This document shows positions 28,498 through 37,100 of a stretch of DNA of 64,000 nucleotides, piece after piece (position 1 is the stretch's first letter; every line of letters starts with the position of its first letter). Location: the NCBI GenBank assembly GCA_963761435.1, contig CAVXHJ010000001.1, positions 124,001 through 188,000 of the forward strand, written 5' to 3'. The translations under genes and the position numbers were made by a program. The notes beneath the pieces are model-generated. The model saw nothing but the letters and a program-made list of their open reading frames with translations. It ran no database searches and was not told the origin of the DNA. This DNA is from Roseiarcus sp963761435 (lineage in GTDB: Bacteria; Pseudomonadota; Alphaproteobacteria; Rhizobiales; Beijerinckiaceae).

Positions 28498-29437
28498 CGT
28501 GAGGCTCAAGGCCGAACCGAGCGCGGTGCGCGTTTCGCGCAGCTTCGCAGTCCCGCGGGAGACCGTGTTCAAGGCCTGGAGCTCGGCCGATCACATCAAG
28601 CAATGGTTCTGCCCGGATGGCTATTCGGTTCCCGAGGCCGTGGTCGAAATGCGCGTCGGCGGAGCGTTCGAGGTCTGCATGCGCTCGCCCGAGGGCGTCG
28701 ACCACTGGACGAAAGGGACGTTTACCGAAGTCGCCGCCCCCGAGCGCCTGACAATCGATCACCACGTGATCGACCCCTGCGGCGGCGGTCCGCTGTTCAG
28801 CGCCGTCACGCAAGTAACTTTCAGCGACGCGGCCGGTGGTGGAACGCTGATGGAAGTCTTGCAGACCTATTCGGCTAGCGGCGCGGCCCAGGCGGAGCAG
28901 ATGCTGAAGGGCGCGCCGGAAGGCTGGCGCCAGACGCTTGACAAGCTCGAGGCCGAGGTCGCCCGGATCCACGGCGCCATCGCCCGCTCAGTCATCCACG
29001 GCGCCTTTCATCTTGAGCGCGCATACGACGCGACGCCGGAACAAGTGTACCGGGCCCTGTCCGATCAGGAGGCCAAGGGCCGCTGGTTCTTCGGGCCCGT
29101 GGGGTGGCGGCTCATTGAGCGCACTATGGACTTTCGGGTCGGCGGCCGCGAGCGGGTCAAGGGCGGTTTCGAAGGCGGCGTGACGACGACCTTCGACGCC
29201 GTCTATCACGACATCCTGCCGCGCGAACGGATCGTCTACGCCTATGAGATGCATCTCGACGAACGCAAGATCTCCGTCTCCCTCGCCACCCTGCAGATCA
29301 AGTCCGAGGGTCAGCGCCGGACGAGGCTCCTGGTCGACGAGCAGGGGGCCTTCTTGGACGGCTACGACGACGCGGGGTCGCGGCAACGCGGGACGGCGGA
29401 GCTTCTCGACAAGCTCGGCGCGTCGCTGCGGCCCTAA
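28481..29437 (+). CDS. Tandem SRPBCC (AHSA1-like) domain protein
   Basis: 318 aa with two SRPBCC domains in one chain: domain 1 about residues 10-150 (RVSRSFAVPRETVFKAWSSADHIKQWF ... GWRQTLDKLEAEV) and domain 2 about residues 165-315 (FHLERAYDATPEQVYRALSDQEAKGRWF ... GTAELLDKLGASL). Both have the hydrophobic-cavity fold used to bind small lipophilic molecules. In most genomes these are separate genes next to an ArsR regulator, so the fusion is a point of interest. The ligand is unknown. Confidence 0.88.
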   Translation: MTRIHSVRLKAEPSAVRVSRSFAVPRETVFKAWSSADHIKQWFCPDGYSVPEAVVEMRVGGAFEVCMRSPEGVDHWTKGTFTEVAAPERLTIDHHVIDPCGGGPLFSAVTQVTFSDAAGGGTLMEVLQTYSASGAAQAEQMLKGAPEGWRQTLDKLEAEVARIHGAIARSVIHGAFHLERAYDATPEQVYRALSDQEAKGRWFFGPVGWRLIERTMDFRVGGRERVKGGFEGGVTTTFDAVYHDILPRERIVYAYEMHLDERKISVSLATLQIKSEGQRRTRLLVDEQGAFLDGYDDAGSRQRGTAELLDKLGASLRP

Positions 29438-29483
29438 CGTGACGCAGAGGCGCGGGAGGAAGGCCAGGAGACAGGAGGTCGGT

Positions 29484-29891
29484 ATGAGCGCGCCCAAACT
29501 GTCCGGTACGGACAGCGAATTGGCGGAACTCGCGAAGCAGAGCTATCTCGCTTATGTCCACAAGGATCGCGCGGCTATGGAGCAGCTCCTCGCCGAGGAT
29601 TTCCATTTCACGAGCCCGCTCGACAATCGTCTCGATCGAAAGACCTATTTCGACCGCTGCTGGCCGAACTGCCAATCGATCGCCGATTTCGAGTTCATCG
29701 ACGTCGTTCCCAATAATGACCGCGTCTATGTGACCTATATCGGCCGTTCAGACGCTGGCCGACGCTTCCGAAATACGGAGGTGCTCACAATTCGCGGAGC
29801 GAAAATCGTCGAAGCTGAGGTCTATTTCGGCTGGTCCCTGCCGCATCCGGCGCCGCCTGGCGGATTCCTACAAGACGCCCCGCAGAAGTGA
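29484..29891 (+). CDS. SnoaL/NTF2-like domain protein
   Basis: 135 aa cone-shaped alpha/beta fold (LAKQSYLAYVHKDRAAMEQLLAEDFHFTSPLDNRLDRKTYFDRCWP ... YVTYIGRSDAGRRFRNTEVLTI). Members bind or isomerise small hydrophobic compounds; the function is not predictable. ATG 29484 with AGGAGG eight bases upstream. Third gene of the ArsR-SRPBCC group, 46 bases after the previous stop. Confidence 0.85.
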   Translation: MSAPKLSGTDSELAELAKQSYLAYVHKDRAAMEQLLAEDFHFTSPLDNRLDRKTYFDRCWPNCQSIADFEFIDVVPNNDRVYVTYIGRSDAGRRFRNTEVLTIRGAKIVEAEVYFGWSLPHPAPPGGFLQDAPQK

Positions 29892-29962
29892 GTGTTCGTC
29901 GGGAGCGTTCACCTCGCGTTGCGGCGAAGGCGACGGACCTCAAAGCAAGATCGTAATCGGCC

Positions 29963-30247
29963 TCACTCGTCGTTCGAGGCGTTAAGGTCGTCCCAGCCCA
30001 GGTATTTGGCCTCGCCGCCCTTGCGAAGGCGGACGCCTGCGCCGCCCCCGTTTTTCGGGATGAACGCGACGCCCGCCGACTCGAGCGCCGTGCGCATCTT
30101 GGCGACTGTCTCGGCCGGGATGCTGTCGGGCTGCCCGGTTTCGAAACGGTCGACGACCGAAACCGCTATGTCGGCTGCATTGGCGAGCTCCGCCTGCGAC
30201 CAGCCGATGAGAGCGCGCGCGGCTCTGACCTGGGCAGGTTCGGTCAT
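29963..30247 (-). CDS. XRE-type helix-turn-helix regulator
   Basis: 94 aa. MTEPAQVRAARALIGWSQAELANAADIAVSVVDRFETGQ is an HTH_3 domain; the tail (AFIPKNGGGAGVRLRKG) is typical of short alphaproteobacterial Xre proteins. It follows the radical SAM gene by 10 bases on the same strand, so the two are likely one operon and the regulator may control it. Confidence 0.88.
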   Translation of the reverse strand: MTEPAQVRAARALIGWSQAELANAADIAVSVVDRFETGQPDSIPAETVAKMRTALESAGVAFIPKNGGGAGVRLRKGGEAKYLGWDDLNASNDE

Positions 30248-30257
30248 CGGGCTCGGA

Positions 30258-32063
30258 TCATTCCGCCGGCGCGGCCGAAACCGTGGCGGCGGGAGCGTGT
30301 GTCGTCGCATCGCGGATGCTGTCGCCGAGCGCCTTGCGCGCCAGCGCCGCTTCGCCGCCGGAAGTCGCATGGTAGAGCGAGAGCTGCTCGAACTCGTCGT
30401 CGCGCGGCGGGGCGATGGCGAGGTCGGTATAGGTGTAACGGTCGGGCGCGTTCAGGACCTCGTTGAGGATACGCCGCGTCCGGAGGAAGAATCGCGAGTA
30501 GTGCCACGCCTTGAGTGCGATTCCGCCCCAGTAGCGCGGATAGAAGACAAAGGGCGATTCGAGCGGCAGGCTGCGCCGGCGGTCGCGGCGGTATTTGAGG
30601 CGGAAGGCGCCGCCTTCGAGCGGATGGACCCCCTCCTGCTCGATCATCAGTTTGAACCACATGATCGTGCTTGTGATCGGCTTCGGCCGGCCGTTGGGGA
30701 TCTGGGCGGCGCGCTTGAGGATCGTGCGAATGTGCTCGGGCGTATAGTACGTGGCCCAGGCGGCGCGGTAGGCCTCCTCCCACTCCTGGTCGGTCATCTT
30801 CGAATGATGGGCGACACGATGGTCGAGGTCGTATTTGTTGATGTCGGGGTCCATCCAGACGCCCTTCTTCAACAGCGTCTTGTGGTCCTCCGAGCCCGGC
30901 AGCGGCGTCAGGAAGAAGAACTCGAGGATATCGAGCGGCAGCTCGCGCTTGATGATCTCGATGTCGCGCAGGATTGATTCCTTGGTGTCCGCCGGGAAGC
31001 CGAGGATGTAGCCGGCGAAGGTGAGCGCCCCGTGCGCCCGCCACTTCTGCAGCATGACGCGATATTCGGTGATCTTGTTCTGCCGCTTCTTGGCGGTGAT
31101 GAGATTCTCGGGGTTGATGTTCTCAAGCCCGATGAAGATGCGCCGCGCTCCCGCCTTGGTCGCCTTCTCGATGAAATTCGGGATCTTGTGGCAGAGCGTA
31201 TCGACCTGGATCGTGAAGCCGCAGTGGATGCCCTCGCCCTGAAGCTTGATCACCCGGTCGAGCAGGATCTCCCAGTCGCTGTTGCGAGCGAAATTGTCGT
31301 CTGTAATGAAGAACCGGTCGATGCCCTGCTTCCTGTTCTCGCGAATGATCTGTTCCAGATCGTCAGGCGTGCGGAAGCGGCTCTTGCGCCCTTGGACGTT
31401 GATGATGGTGCAGAACGAGCACTGATACGGGCAGCCGCGCCCAAGATCGATCGACGAATAGTGGCCGGTCGTGCGCGCGAGATGCTTGCGCGGCAAGATC
31501 GGCGCCGGCTCGCCTTCGAGCGACGGGAGCTTGTCCATGAAATTATAGAGCGGCTTCATCTCCCCGCGCCACGCGTCGCGGAGCACGTCGTCAAGCCGAT
31601 GCTCCTCCGCTTCGCCCGCGAAGAGCGCGATTCCGAGCGCCTGCGCCTCTTTGAGCTCCGCGGGCATTTCCGGCAGCATGGCGATGCAGCCCGAGACGTG
31701 GAATCCGCCGATGCACACCTGCAGGCCTGCGGCGCGGAACTCGCGCGCAAGGTCCATGGCGCGCGGATATTGATTCGACTGCACCCCGACAATGCCGATC
31801 AGCGCGCGGCCGCCACGGCGTTTCAGGTCGCTGATGATCCGTTTCGGATGGACCCGCCGGTTCGTCTCGTCATAAGTCTCGACGACGAATTCAATTCCCG
31901 GACCTAGCGCCTCACGCTTCCGCGCGTCCTCGACCAGGCTGTACATGCAGGCCAGCGTGTTGGACGGCAGCGCCGAGCGATACCATTGAATCGGATAGCC
32001 GTCATCGTCGTAATGGGTCGGCTTGACGAGGACGAAAGTGAATAACGAGTCGTTTTCGCTCAA
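30258..32063 (-). CDS. B12-binding domain radical SAM protein
   Basis: 601 aa. Residues 1-170 are a cobalamin-binding-type Rossmann domain (GIVGVQSNQYPRAMDLAREFRAAGLQVCIGGFHVSG). The radical SAM barrel begins at about 200 with LGRGCPYQCSFCTI: C211, C215 and C218 hold the [4Fe-4S] cluster that cleaves S-adenosylmethionine. The region after residue 460 is an extra C-terminal extension rich in Trp, Tyr and Arg. Related proteins include the hopanoid and tetrapyrrole enzymes HpnJ/BchE, but the substrate cannot be inferred. Cobalamin binding itself is an inference from the domain. Confidence 0.88.
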   Translation of the reverse strand: MSENDSLFTFVLVKPTHYDDDGYPIQWYRSALPSNTLACMYSLVEDARKREALGPGIEFVVETYDETNRRVHPKRIISDLKRRGGRALIGIVGVQSNQYPRAMDLAREFRAAGLQVCIGGFHVSGCIAMLPEMPAELKEAQALGIALFAGEAEEHRLDDVLRDAWRGEMKPLYNFMDKLPSLEGEPAPILPRKHLARTTGHYSSIDLGRGCPYQCSFCTIINVQGRKSRFRTPDDLEQIIRENRKQGIDRFFITDDNFARNSDWEILLDRVIKLQGEGIHCGFTIQVDTLCHKIPNFIEKATKAGARRIFIGLENINPENLITAKKRQNKITEYRVMLQKWRAHGALTFAGYILGFPADTKESILRDIEIIKRELPLDILEFFFLTPLPGSEDHKTLLKKGVWMDPDINKYDLDHRVAHHSKMTDQEWEEAYRAAWATYYTPEHIRTILKRAAQIPNGRPKPITSTIMWFKLMIEQEGVHPLEGGAFRLKYRRDRRRSLPLESPFVFYPRYWGGIALKAWHYSRFFLRTRRILNEVLNAPDRYTYTDLAIAPPRDDEFEQLSLYHATSGGEAALARKALGDSIRDATTHAPAATVSAAPAE

Positions 32064-32194
32064 AGTTGGCTGCGCCCCGGTTTGATCTCACCCGTGCGCC
32101 TCGATTGCGGCGCATCCCTTCGGAGTCGCGCACCGGTACCACGGGACCGCTCGCTCGGGCAAATCGCCGCTCCTGAACGTCGATCGGGGAGAGG

Positions 32195-32806
32195 CTACAT
32201 CGGGGGGACGAGTCCGTCCTTGCCGACGAGGACGAAGGCCGCGTCGATTGAGCCGTCATCCTGCTTGGCCCCGCGGGCGATGATCGCCGCGCCGGGCTTG
32301 AGATCCGTCTGCGCGCCCGGCGCAAGAGCGACGATGGGTGTTTTGGGATCGACGACGATGGCCTTCTCGCCGCCCTTGTAGGTCACGGTGAGCTTGGGGC
32401 CGCTCGTGGCGTCCACCCGCGCGGTGATATTGCCATTGGTCATGCTGCTGCCGGGCCCAAGGTCGAACGGACGGTAGCCCTCGCCGCTCCCCCGCATGGC
32501 TTCGGGAAAGATGTGCACTTCCATCGCCTTGAGCTCGTCTCCGTCGCCCGGCATCGCGGCCACGCCGACAAAGGATCCCGGCTTCACGTCGGCGAGGGTC
32601 GCTGGAACCACTAAAGCGAAGCGGGTCTTGGGGCTGAGTCGGATGGTTCGTTCCTCGCCTGCCCGCGTTTTGACGCCGAGGCTGGCGCCGTCGGCGCTGA
32701 CGGTCTCGATGGTCGCCCGCGCCGAGGCGATCGGCGCGTTTTGAGCGAAGGCTGGCGAGAGGGCAAGGACGAACGCGGCGACGGCGGTGAATTTCGATGA
32801 CGGCAT
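32195..32806 (-). CDS. Secreted protein with DUF5666-like repeats
   Basis: 203 aa. Signal peptide MPSSKFTAVAAFVLALSPAFA. The rest is two OB-like beta repeats (ARATIETVSADGASLGVKTRAGEERTIRLSPKTR; NITARVDATSGPKLTVTYKGGEKAIVVDPKTPIVAL) with KPGSFVG and KPGAAIIARG, as in DUF5666 metal-associated or envelope proteins. Function unknown. Its upstream region has a 21-base tandem repeat. Confidence 0.78.
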   Translation of the reverse strand: MPSSKFTAVAAFVLALSPAFAQNAPIASARATIETVSADGASLGVKTRAGEERTIRLSPKTRFALVVPATLADVKPGSFVGVAAMPGDGDELKAMEVHIFPEAMRGSGEGYRPFDLGPGSSMTNGNITARVDATSGPKLTVTYKGGEKAIVVDPKTPIVALAPGAQTDLKPGAAIIARGAKQDDGSIDAAFVLVGKDGLVPPM

Positions 32807-32844
32807 TCCGGATCTCCCAAAGAATCGACGGGCGCGTCAGGTTT

Positions 32845-32886
32845 GACCAGTTTGATCGGCGCCAAGACCAGTTTGATCGGCGCCAA
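32845..32886 (-). repeat. Perfect tandem duplication of a 21-base unit
   Basis: The 21-base unit beginning GACCAGTTTGATCGG occurs twice in succession, at 32845-32865 and 32866-32886, without mismatch. It is 39-80 bases upstream of the start of the secreted-protein gene at 32806, a place for regulator binding. Each unit contains the palindrome GGCGCC. It could equally be a slippage duplication. Confidence 0.75.
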
Positions 32887-33015
32887 GAGCGGAGGAACGA
32901 CGCTAGGGACCGAAAGTGATATTTCCAAGACGCATGCTTGGCGCCCAACCCCGGCATGTCAATCGGGAGTTGGACGCGGGGACGGGGACCCGCATCGCCG
33001 CCGTGAACCCGTTGC

Positions 33016-34446
33016 TCAGACCTTCACTTCGCTGCCGTCCTGGCTCCAGCGGGTATGGAAGCTGCCTTCCTTGTCGAGGCGGCGGTAGGTATGGGCGCCG
33101 AAATAATCGCGCAGACCCTGCAGCAGGTTCGCCGGCCCGCGCCCGCGCCTGAGGCCGTCGTAATAGGCGAGCGACGACGAAAATGCCGGCGTCGGAACCC
33201 CGCTTTCGACCGCGAGCCGAATCACCTTCCGCCAGGCTCCTTCAGTTCTCGTCACCGCGCTGAGGAAATAGTCGTCGAGGAGCAGATTGGGGAGCTTTGG
33301 ATTCCTATCGTAGGCCTCCTTGATCCGATCCAGGAATTTGGCGCGGATGATGCATCCGCCGCGCCAGATGGTCGCCATGTCGCCAAGCTTGAGATCCCAT
33401 TTGAATTGCGCGGAGGCGACCGACATTTGCTCGAAGCCCTGAGCGTAGGCGACGATCTTGGAGGCGTAGAGCGCGTCGCGGATGGCGTCGATTTCGGCCT
33501 GTTCCGGCTTGCGCGGCTTAAGCTGGGGATGTGGCGTCTTCTTTTCCATCGTCAGACGCATTGCGCGGTTAGCGGAGAGCACGCGGGCATAGACGGCTTC
33601 CGTGATCGCGGTGAGCGGCACCCCGAGCTCGAGCGCGTTCTGGGCGGTCCAGCGACCCGTTCCCTTCTGCTCCGCCTCGTCGAGAATGGCGTCCACCAGG
33701 GGCTTTCCGGCGCTGTCGGTCTTGTGCAGGACGGCGGCGGCGATCTCGATCAGATAGCTGTCGAGATCGCCTTGCTTCCAGTTGAGGAAGATGTCCGCCA
33801 TCGCCGGCGCGCCGAGGCCGTAGACGCTCTTCATGAGGTCGTAGGCTTCGGCGATCAGCTGCATATCGGCATACTCGATCCCGTTATGCACCATTTTGAC
33901 GTAGTGCCCCGCGCCTTGCGGGCCGACATAGACGCAGCAGGGAACGCCATCGACCTGGGCGGCCATTTTCGTCAGCATCGGGGCAATCCGGTCCCAGGCT
34001 TCGCGATCGCCGCCAGGCATCATGCTCGGGCCCTCGAGCGCGCCCTCTTCGCCGCCGGAAACGCCCATGCCGACGAAGCGAATCTTTTTCCCTTCGCACG
34101 TCTGATGCCGGCGGGCGGTGTCGGTGAACAGCGAATTGCCGCCGTCGATGATAATGTCGCCCTCCTCGAGATGGGGCATGAGCTCGTCGATCACTTCGTC
34201 GACAGGCGCCCCGGCTTTGACCATGATCAGAATCGGGCGGGGCTTGGCGATGCTGGCGATGAATTCGGGGAGGGTTCTGGCCGGAAGAAAGCGCCCTTCG
34301 CCGCCATGCTCGGCGATCAGTTCGTCCGTCCGTTCATGGTTCCGGTTGAAGACGGCGACCGCGAACCCATGTCTCGCCGCGTTTCGCGCCAGGTTTGCGC
34401 CCATGACCGCCAGTCCGAAGACGCCAAAGTCAGCTCGATTGGCCAT
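33016..34446 (-). CDS. gnd: 6-phosphogluconate dehydrogenase, decarboxylating
   Basis: 476 aa long form. Makes ribulose 5-phosphate, CO2 and NADPH in the oxidative pentose phosphate pathway. NADP site GLAVMGANLARNAARHGF, the catalytic segment VKMVHNGIEYADMQLIAEAY, and the C-terminal GANLLQGLRDYFGAHTYRRLDKEGSFHTRW (reads GPANLLQ in this copy) are all present. ATG 34446. Single gene; upstream 34447-34702 shows no gene. Confidence 0.97.
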   Translation of the reverse strand: MANRADFGVFGLAVMGANLARNAARHGFAVAVFNRNHERTDELIAEHGGEGRFLPARTLPEFIASIAKPRPILIMVKAGAPVDEVIDELMPHLEEGDIIIDGGNSLFTDTARRHQTCEGKKIRFVGMGVSGGEEGALEGPSMMPGGDREAWDRIAPMLTKMAAQVDGVPCCVYVGPQGAGHYVKMVHNGIEYADMQLIAEAYDLMKSVYGLGAPAMADIFLNWKQGDLDSYLIEIAAAVLHKTDSAGKPLVDAILDEAEQKGTGRWTAQNALELGVPLTAITEAVYARVLSANRAMRLTMEKKTPHPQLKPRKPEQAEIDAIRDALYASKIVAYAQGFEQMSVASAQFKWDLKLGDMATIWRGGCIIRAKFLDRIKEAYDRNPKLPNLLLDDYFLSAVTRTEGAWRKVIRLAVESGVPTPAFSSSLAYYDGLRRGRGPANLLQGLRDYFGAHTYRRLDKEGSFHTRWSQDGSEVKV

Positions 34447-34702
34447 GTGTCCCTCCCACGCTCTCGGGCCGCCCTCTTAGCCCCACAGCAAAAGGTGATC
34501 AATCTCCCTCCCGAAGGCGCAGACGGCCACAGGAGCGCACGCGAATGAGAGCGTCAGGCAAATTGTCGGGTAGCGGCGGCGTCGCGCCAGCGCGCCGGTG
34601 ACTTTCGGATGGATCGACGCGGCCTTGAGCCCTCGAGGGAACATCAGTTGACGCAAAGCCGCAGCGACGCCTTTTCTTCTCGCTTTCGCAGGAGTCAATG
34701 CC

Positions 34703-35110
34703 GTGTCGTATACCCCGACGGACGCGCTCGTCGTACGCGTCTATTATGAAGACACCGATTTTTCCGGCCGCGTCTATCACGCTTCCTATTTGCGCTTCCT
34801 CGAGCGCGGCCGGACCGAGTGGCTGCGTGCGCGCGGGGTCGGAAACCGCGAGCTGGCGGAGGCTTCGGGCGTCGCCTTCGCCGTGCGTTCGCTAAAGATC
34901 GAGTATCTGGCGGCGGCGCTGATGGACGATCTGTTGCGGGTCGAGACCAGCGTCGTCGCCGCACGGGGAGCGTCGATCGAGTTCCGGCAACGGGTCCTGC
35001 GCGGCGAGAAGGAACTGGTCACGGCTTTGGTGCTGGCCGCGGCAATTCGCGATGGCCGCCCGGTGCGGCTTCCTGCTTCCCTGCGCCGCCTCGTCGCCGC
35101 TTCTTCCTGA
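34703..35110 (+). CDS. ybgC: Acyl-CoA thioesterase, YbgC/Tol-Pal type
   Basis: 135 aa hotdog fold. YYEDTDFSGRVYHASYLRFLERGRTEWL is the 4-hydroxybenzoyl-CoA thioesterase signature with the catalytic Asp. The family usually sits with tolQRAB; here tol genes are not adjacent, so its link to the Tol system is uncertain. GTG start at 34703 with AGGAG eight bases before it; the nearby ATG at 34698 is out of frame. Confidence 0.88.
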   Translation: MSYTPTDALVVRVYYEDTDFSGRVYHASYLRFLERGRTEWLRARGVGNRELAEASGVAFAVRSLKIEYLAAALMDDLLRVETSVVAARGASIEFRQRVLRGEKELVTALVLAAAIRDGRPVRLPASLRRLVAASS

Positions 35111-35250
35111 GGGGTCGCGCCACAAATTTCGGGGGAAGACTGCTGAACCTCGTCTGACGAGGCTTTCCTTGGGGCCGCCGGCGTTGCATGACCGTGACCG
35201 GTTCGCTGATCCGGCAAGCGCGTATCGGCGAAATGGCAGGGAGTGAAACA

Positions 35251-35610
35251 ATGAAGCTCATAGTGCCGCTTTGCGCGGCGATGATGTTGAGCGCCGGCGC
35301 GGCGCAAGCCCAGGTTGACCTCAGCACGTACGCCGACGCCAAGGGCGATCTCGACGTTCAGAAGCTGACCTGCGCGCAATTGGCGAACACCTTCCAGGAG
35401 GACGCCGACTTCATGACCGTCTGGTACAGCGGCTGGTACAATGGCCTGGCCAACTACAGCAAGCTTAAGGTCGATCGCGCCAAGGAGCTCGAGCATCGCG
35501 TCATCGTCTATTGCAAGGCCAATCCCGACAAGAAGGTCATCACCGCGATGGATATCAACATCAAGCAGATGCGCAAAGAGCTCGGCATCAAGGTGAACGA
35601 CGAGAAATAG
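35251..35610 (+). CDS. HdeA/HdeB family periplasmic protein (paralogue 1)
   Basis: 119 aa. Signal peptide MKLIVPLCAAMMLSAGAAQA, then a mature domain with the acid-chaperone pattern: LTCAQLANTFQEDADFMTVWYSGWYNG ... RVIVYCKANPDKKVITAM, two cysteines that can form the family's disulfide. HdeA/HdeB proteins protect periplasmic proteins at low pH in enterobacteria; acid function here is inferred. ATG 35251 preceded by GGGAG. A second copy follows 72 bases later. Confidence 0.9.
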   Translation: MKLIVPLCAAMMLSAGAAQAQVDLSTYADAKGDLDVQKLTCAQLANTFQEDADFMTVWYSGWYNGLANYSKLKVDRAKELEHRVIVYCKANPDKKVITAMDINIKQMRKELGIKVNDEK

Positions 35611-35682
35611 CCGGCGCCCAGCGCGCGCCGGTTGCGACTCGTCTCCGCGGCATGAATTCTTTTTCAGAAAGAGTGGAAAACA

Positions 35683-36036
35683 ATGGTCACCTTGAATCTA
35701 GGCCCCGCCCTCGTCGCGGCGGGGACTCTCATCGCATCGGTCTCGGCGTCTCAGGCGCAGGTCGACTTGACGACCTATACCGACGCCAAGGGCTATCTCA
35801 ACGTGCGCTCATTGACCTGCGCGCAGCTCGCCAACACCTACCAGGAAGACGCCAATTTCCTCGGCGCCTGGTACAGCGGCTGGTGGAACGGTCACCTGAA
35901 GAGACATTCCATCAATATCGCTCGCGCCAAGGATGGCATTCACGAGGTCATCGTCTACTGCAAGGCCAATCCCGACAAGAAGGTTGTCGATGCGGTCGAC
36001 GCCTTTGTGAAGAAGGTGCAGCAGGGCGGGCAATAG
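35683..36036 (+). CDS. HdeA/HdeB family periplasmic protein (paralogue 2)
   Basis: 117 aa. Closely similar to the preceding gene over the mature part (LTCAQLANTYQEDANFLGAWYSGWWNG, VIVYCKANPDKKVVDAV), but with a different signal peptide (LNLGPALVAAGTLIASVSASQA) and C-terminus. A tandem duplication. The two may form homo- or heterodimers as HdeA and HdeB do. Confidence 0.9.
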   Translation: MVTLNLGPALVAAGTLIASVSASQAQVDLTTYTDAKGYLNVRSLTCAQLANTYQEDANFLGAWYSGWWNGHLKRHSINIARAKDGIHEVIVYCKANPDKKVVDAVDAFVKKVQQGGQ

Positions 36037-36271
36037 CCAAGAGCCTCCGCCCGACGTTCGCCCCGCGCCTCGGTGCGAGGCCGGGGTTCGCCGGCTATTG
36101 ACAATATCCGCTGATCGCCTTAGGTACGATGATCGAAATTCGGCCGGACAACTCTTGTTACGAGCGGATAATGTTTGCTCGTTCTGACGAACTCCCTCGA
36201 AAAATCGAAACAGGATCGCGGCGCCGATGGTTGGCGTCGCGTCCGAATGCTCGCATCCGAAAGGGATCGTC

Positions 36272-36481
36272 ATGCCAATTGGCACAGTAAAGTGGTTCAA
36301 CCCGCAAAAAGGCTTCGGCTTCATCCAACCCGACGACGGCGGCAAGGACGCTTTCGTTCATATCAGCGCCGTCGAACGCGCCGGGATGAACGATTTGCGC
36401 GAAGGTCAGAAGATCAGCTTTGAGCTGGTGACCGACAAGCGCTCGGGGAAGATGTCCGCCGACAAGCTCCAGGCTGTCTGA
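36272..36481 (+). CDS. Cold-shock domain protein
   Basis: 69 aa single CSD. GTVKWFNPQKGFGFIQPDDGGKDAFVHISAVERAG has both nucleic-acid-binding motifs (KGFGFI and DAFVHI). Binds single-stranded RNA/DNA and melts structure. The 235-base gap upstream is compatible with the long structured leader typical of csp genes. ATG 36272. The in-frame extension to 36227 is not needed. Confidence 0.95.
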   Translation: MPIGTVKWFNPQKGFGFIQPDDGGKDAFVHISAVERAGMNDLREGQKISFELVTDKRSGKMSADKLQAV

Positions 36482-36567
36482 GCGAAAACGCGGACCGCGC
36501 CGCCCGTCGACCGCGGATGTACCGGCGGCGGCGGCGAAAGGTCCGGTCTTCGTCGGACGTTGGGAAG

Positions 36568-36595
36568 GGGTCAGGATGTTTCCTGGCCCTTTTTT
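36568..36595 (+). terminator. Intrinsic terminator after the cold-shock gene
   Basis: GGGTCAGGA pairs with TCCTGGCCC around TGTT (one G-T pair), followed by TTTTTT. Located 86 bases downstream of the csp stop and before the next gene. Confidence 0.85.
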
Positions 36596-36620
36596 CTGCC
36601 CAGCCAGCGGGTTCGATATC

Positions 36621-36872
36621 ATGACGCCGCAAAAGTTCGCCATCGGCCAACTCGTCGACTTCGATACCAGGACCGAGCCGACGCCGAGAACCAAGGGACC
36701 TTACCAGGTCCTTCGTGTCCTGCCGGCGGACGACGAGTTGAAGCCGCGCGTCTATCGCATCAAGAGCGAGGCTGAACCCTTCGAGCGCAACGTCAGCGAG
36801 TATGAGATCATCGCCGTCGATATCCAGCCGTTGCTGCACTCGCTCCACGGATCGTCGAATCGAGCTGGATGA
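36621..36872 (+). CDS. Conserved small hypothetical protein
   Basis: 83 aa, no signal or membrane segment. KFAIGQLVDFDTRTEPTPRTKGPYQVLRVLPADDELKPRVYRIKSEAEPFERNVSEYEI has an SH3-like small beta-barrel look and matches, as far as I recall, uncharacterised alphaproteobacterial proteins. Start ATG 36621 follows the terminator of the csp gene; the ribosome site is weak. Function unknown. Confidence 0.6.
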   Translation: MTPQKFAIGQLVDFDTRTEPTPRTKGPYQVLRVLPADDELKPRVYRIKSEAEPFERNVSEYEIIAVDIQPLLHSLHGSSNRAG

Positions 36873-36897
36873 TTCAGCCTCGCTGTCAACGGGCTTC

Positions 36898-36987
36898 TGG
36901 CGGAGGGGGCGGGATTCGAACCCGCGATACGGTTTCCCGTATACACACTTTCCAGGCGTGCGCCTTCAGCCGCTCGGCCACCCCTCC
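36898..36987 (-). tRNA. tRNA-Ser (GGA anticodon)
   Basis: Class II tRNA with a long variable arm. Acceptor GGAGGGG/CCCCTCC, D-arm GGCCGAGCGGCTGAAGGC, anticodon stem CACGC/GTGTG around CTGGAAA (anticodon GGA), variable stem TACGG/CCGTA, T-loop GGTTCGAATCC. A 3' CCA is encoded. Confidence 0.95.
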
Positions 36988-37100
36988 TGCTCGCGCTTCG
37001 TGAGAAGGGCGAGGGCGAGGCGCATAGCACCGGGCACGGCGCGAGCGCAAGGAGCGCCTCGGCTTCCGGACAGCGCCGACCCGGCCGCCGCCGGCTTGCC

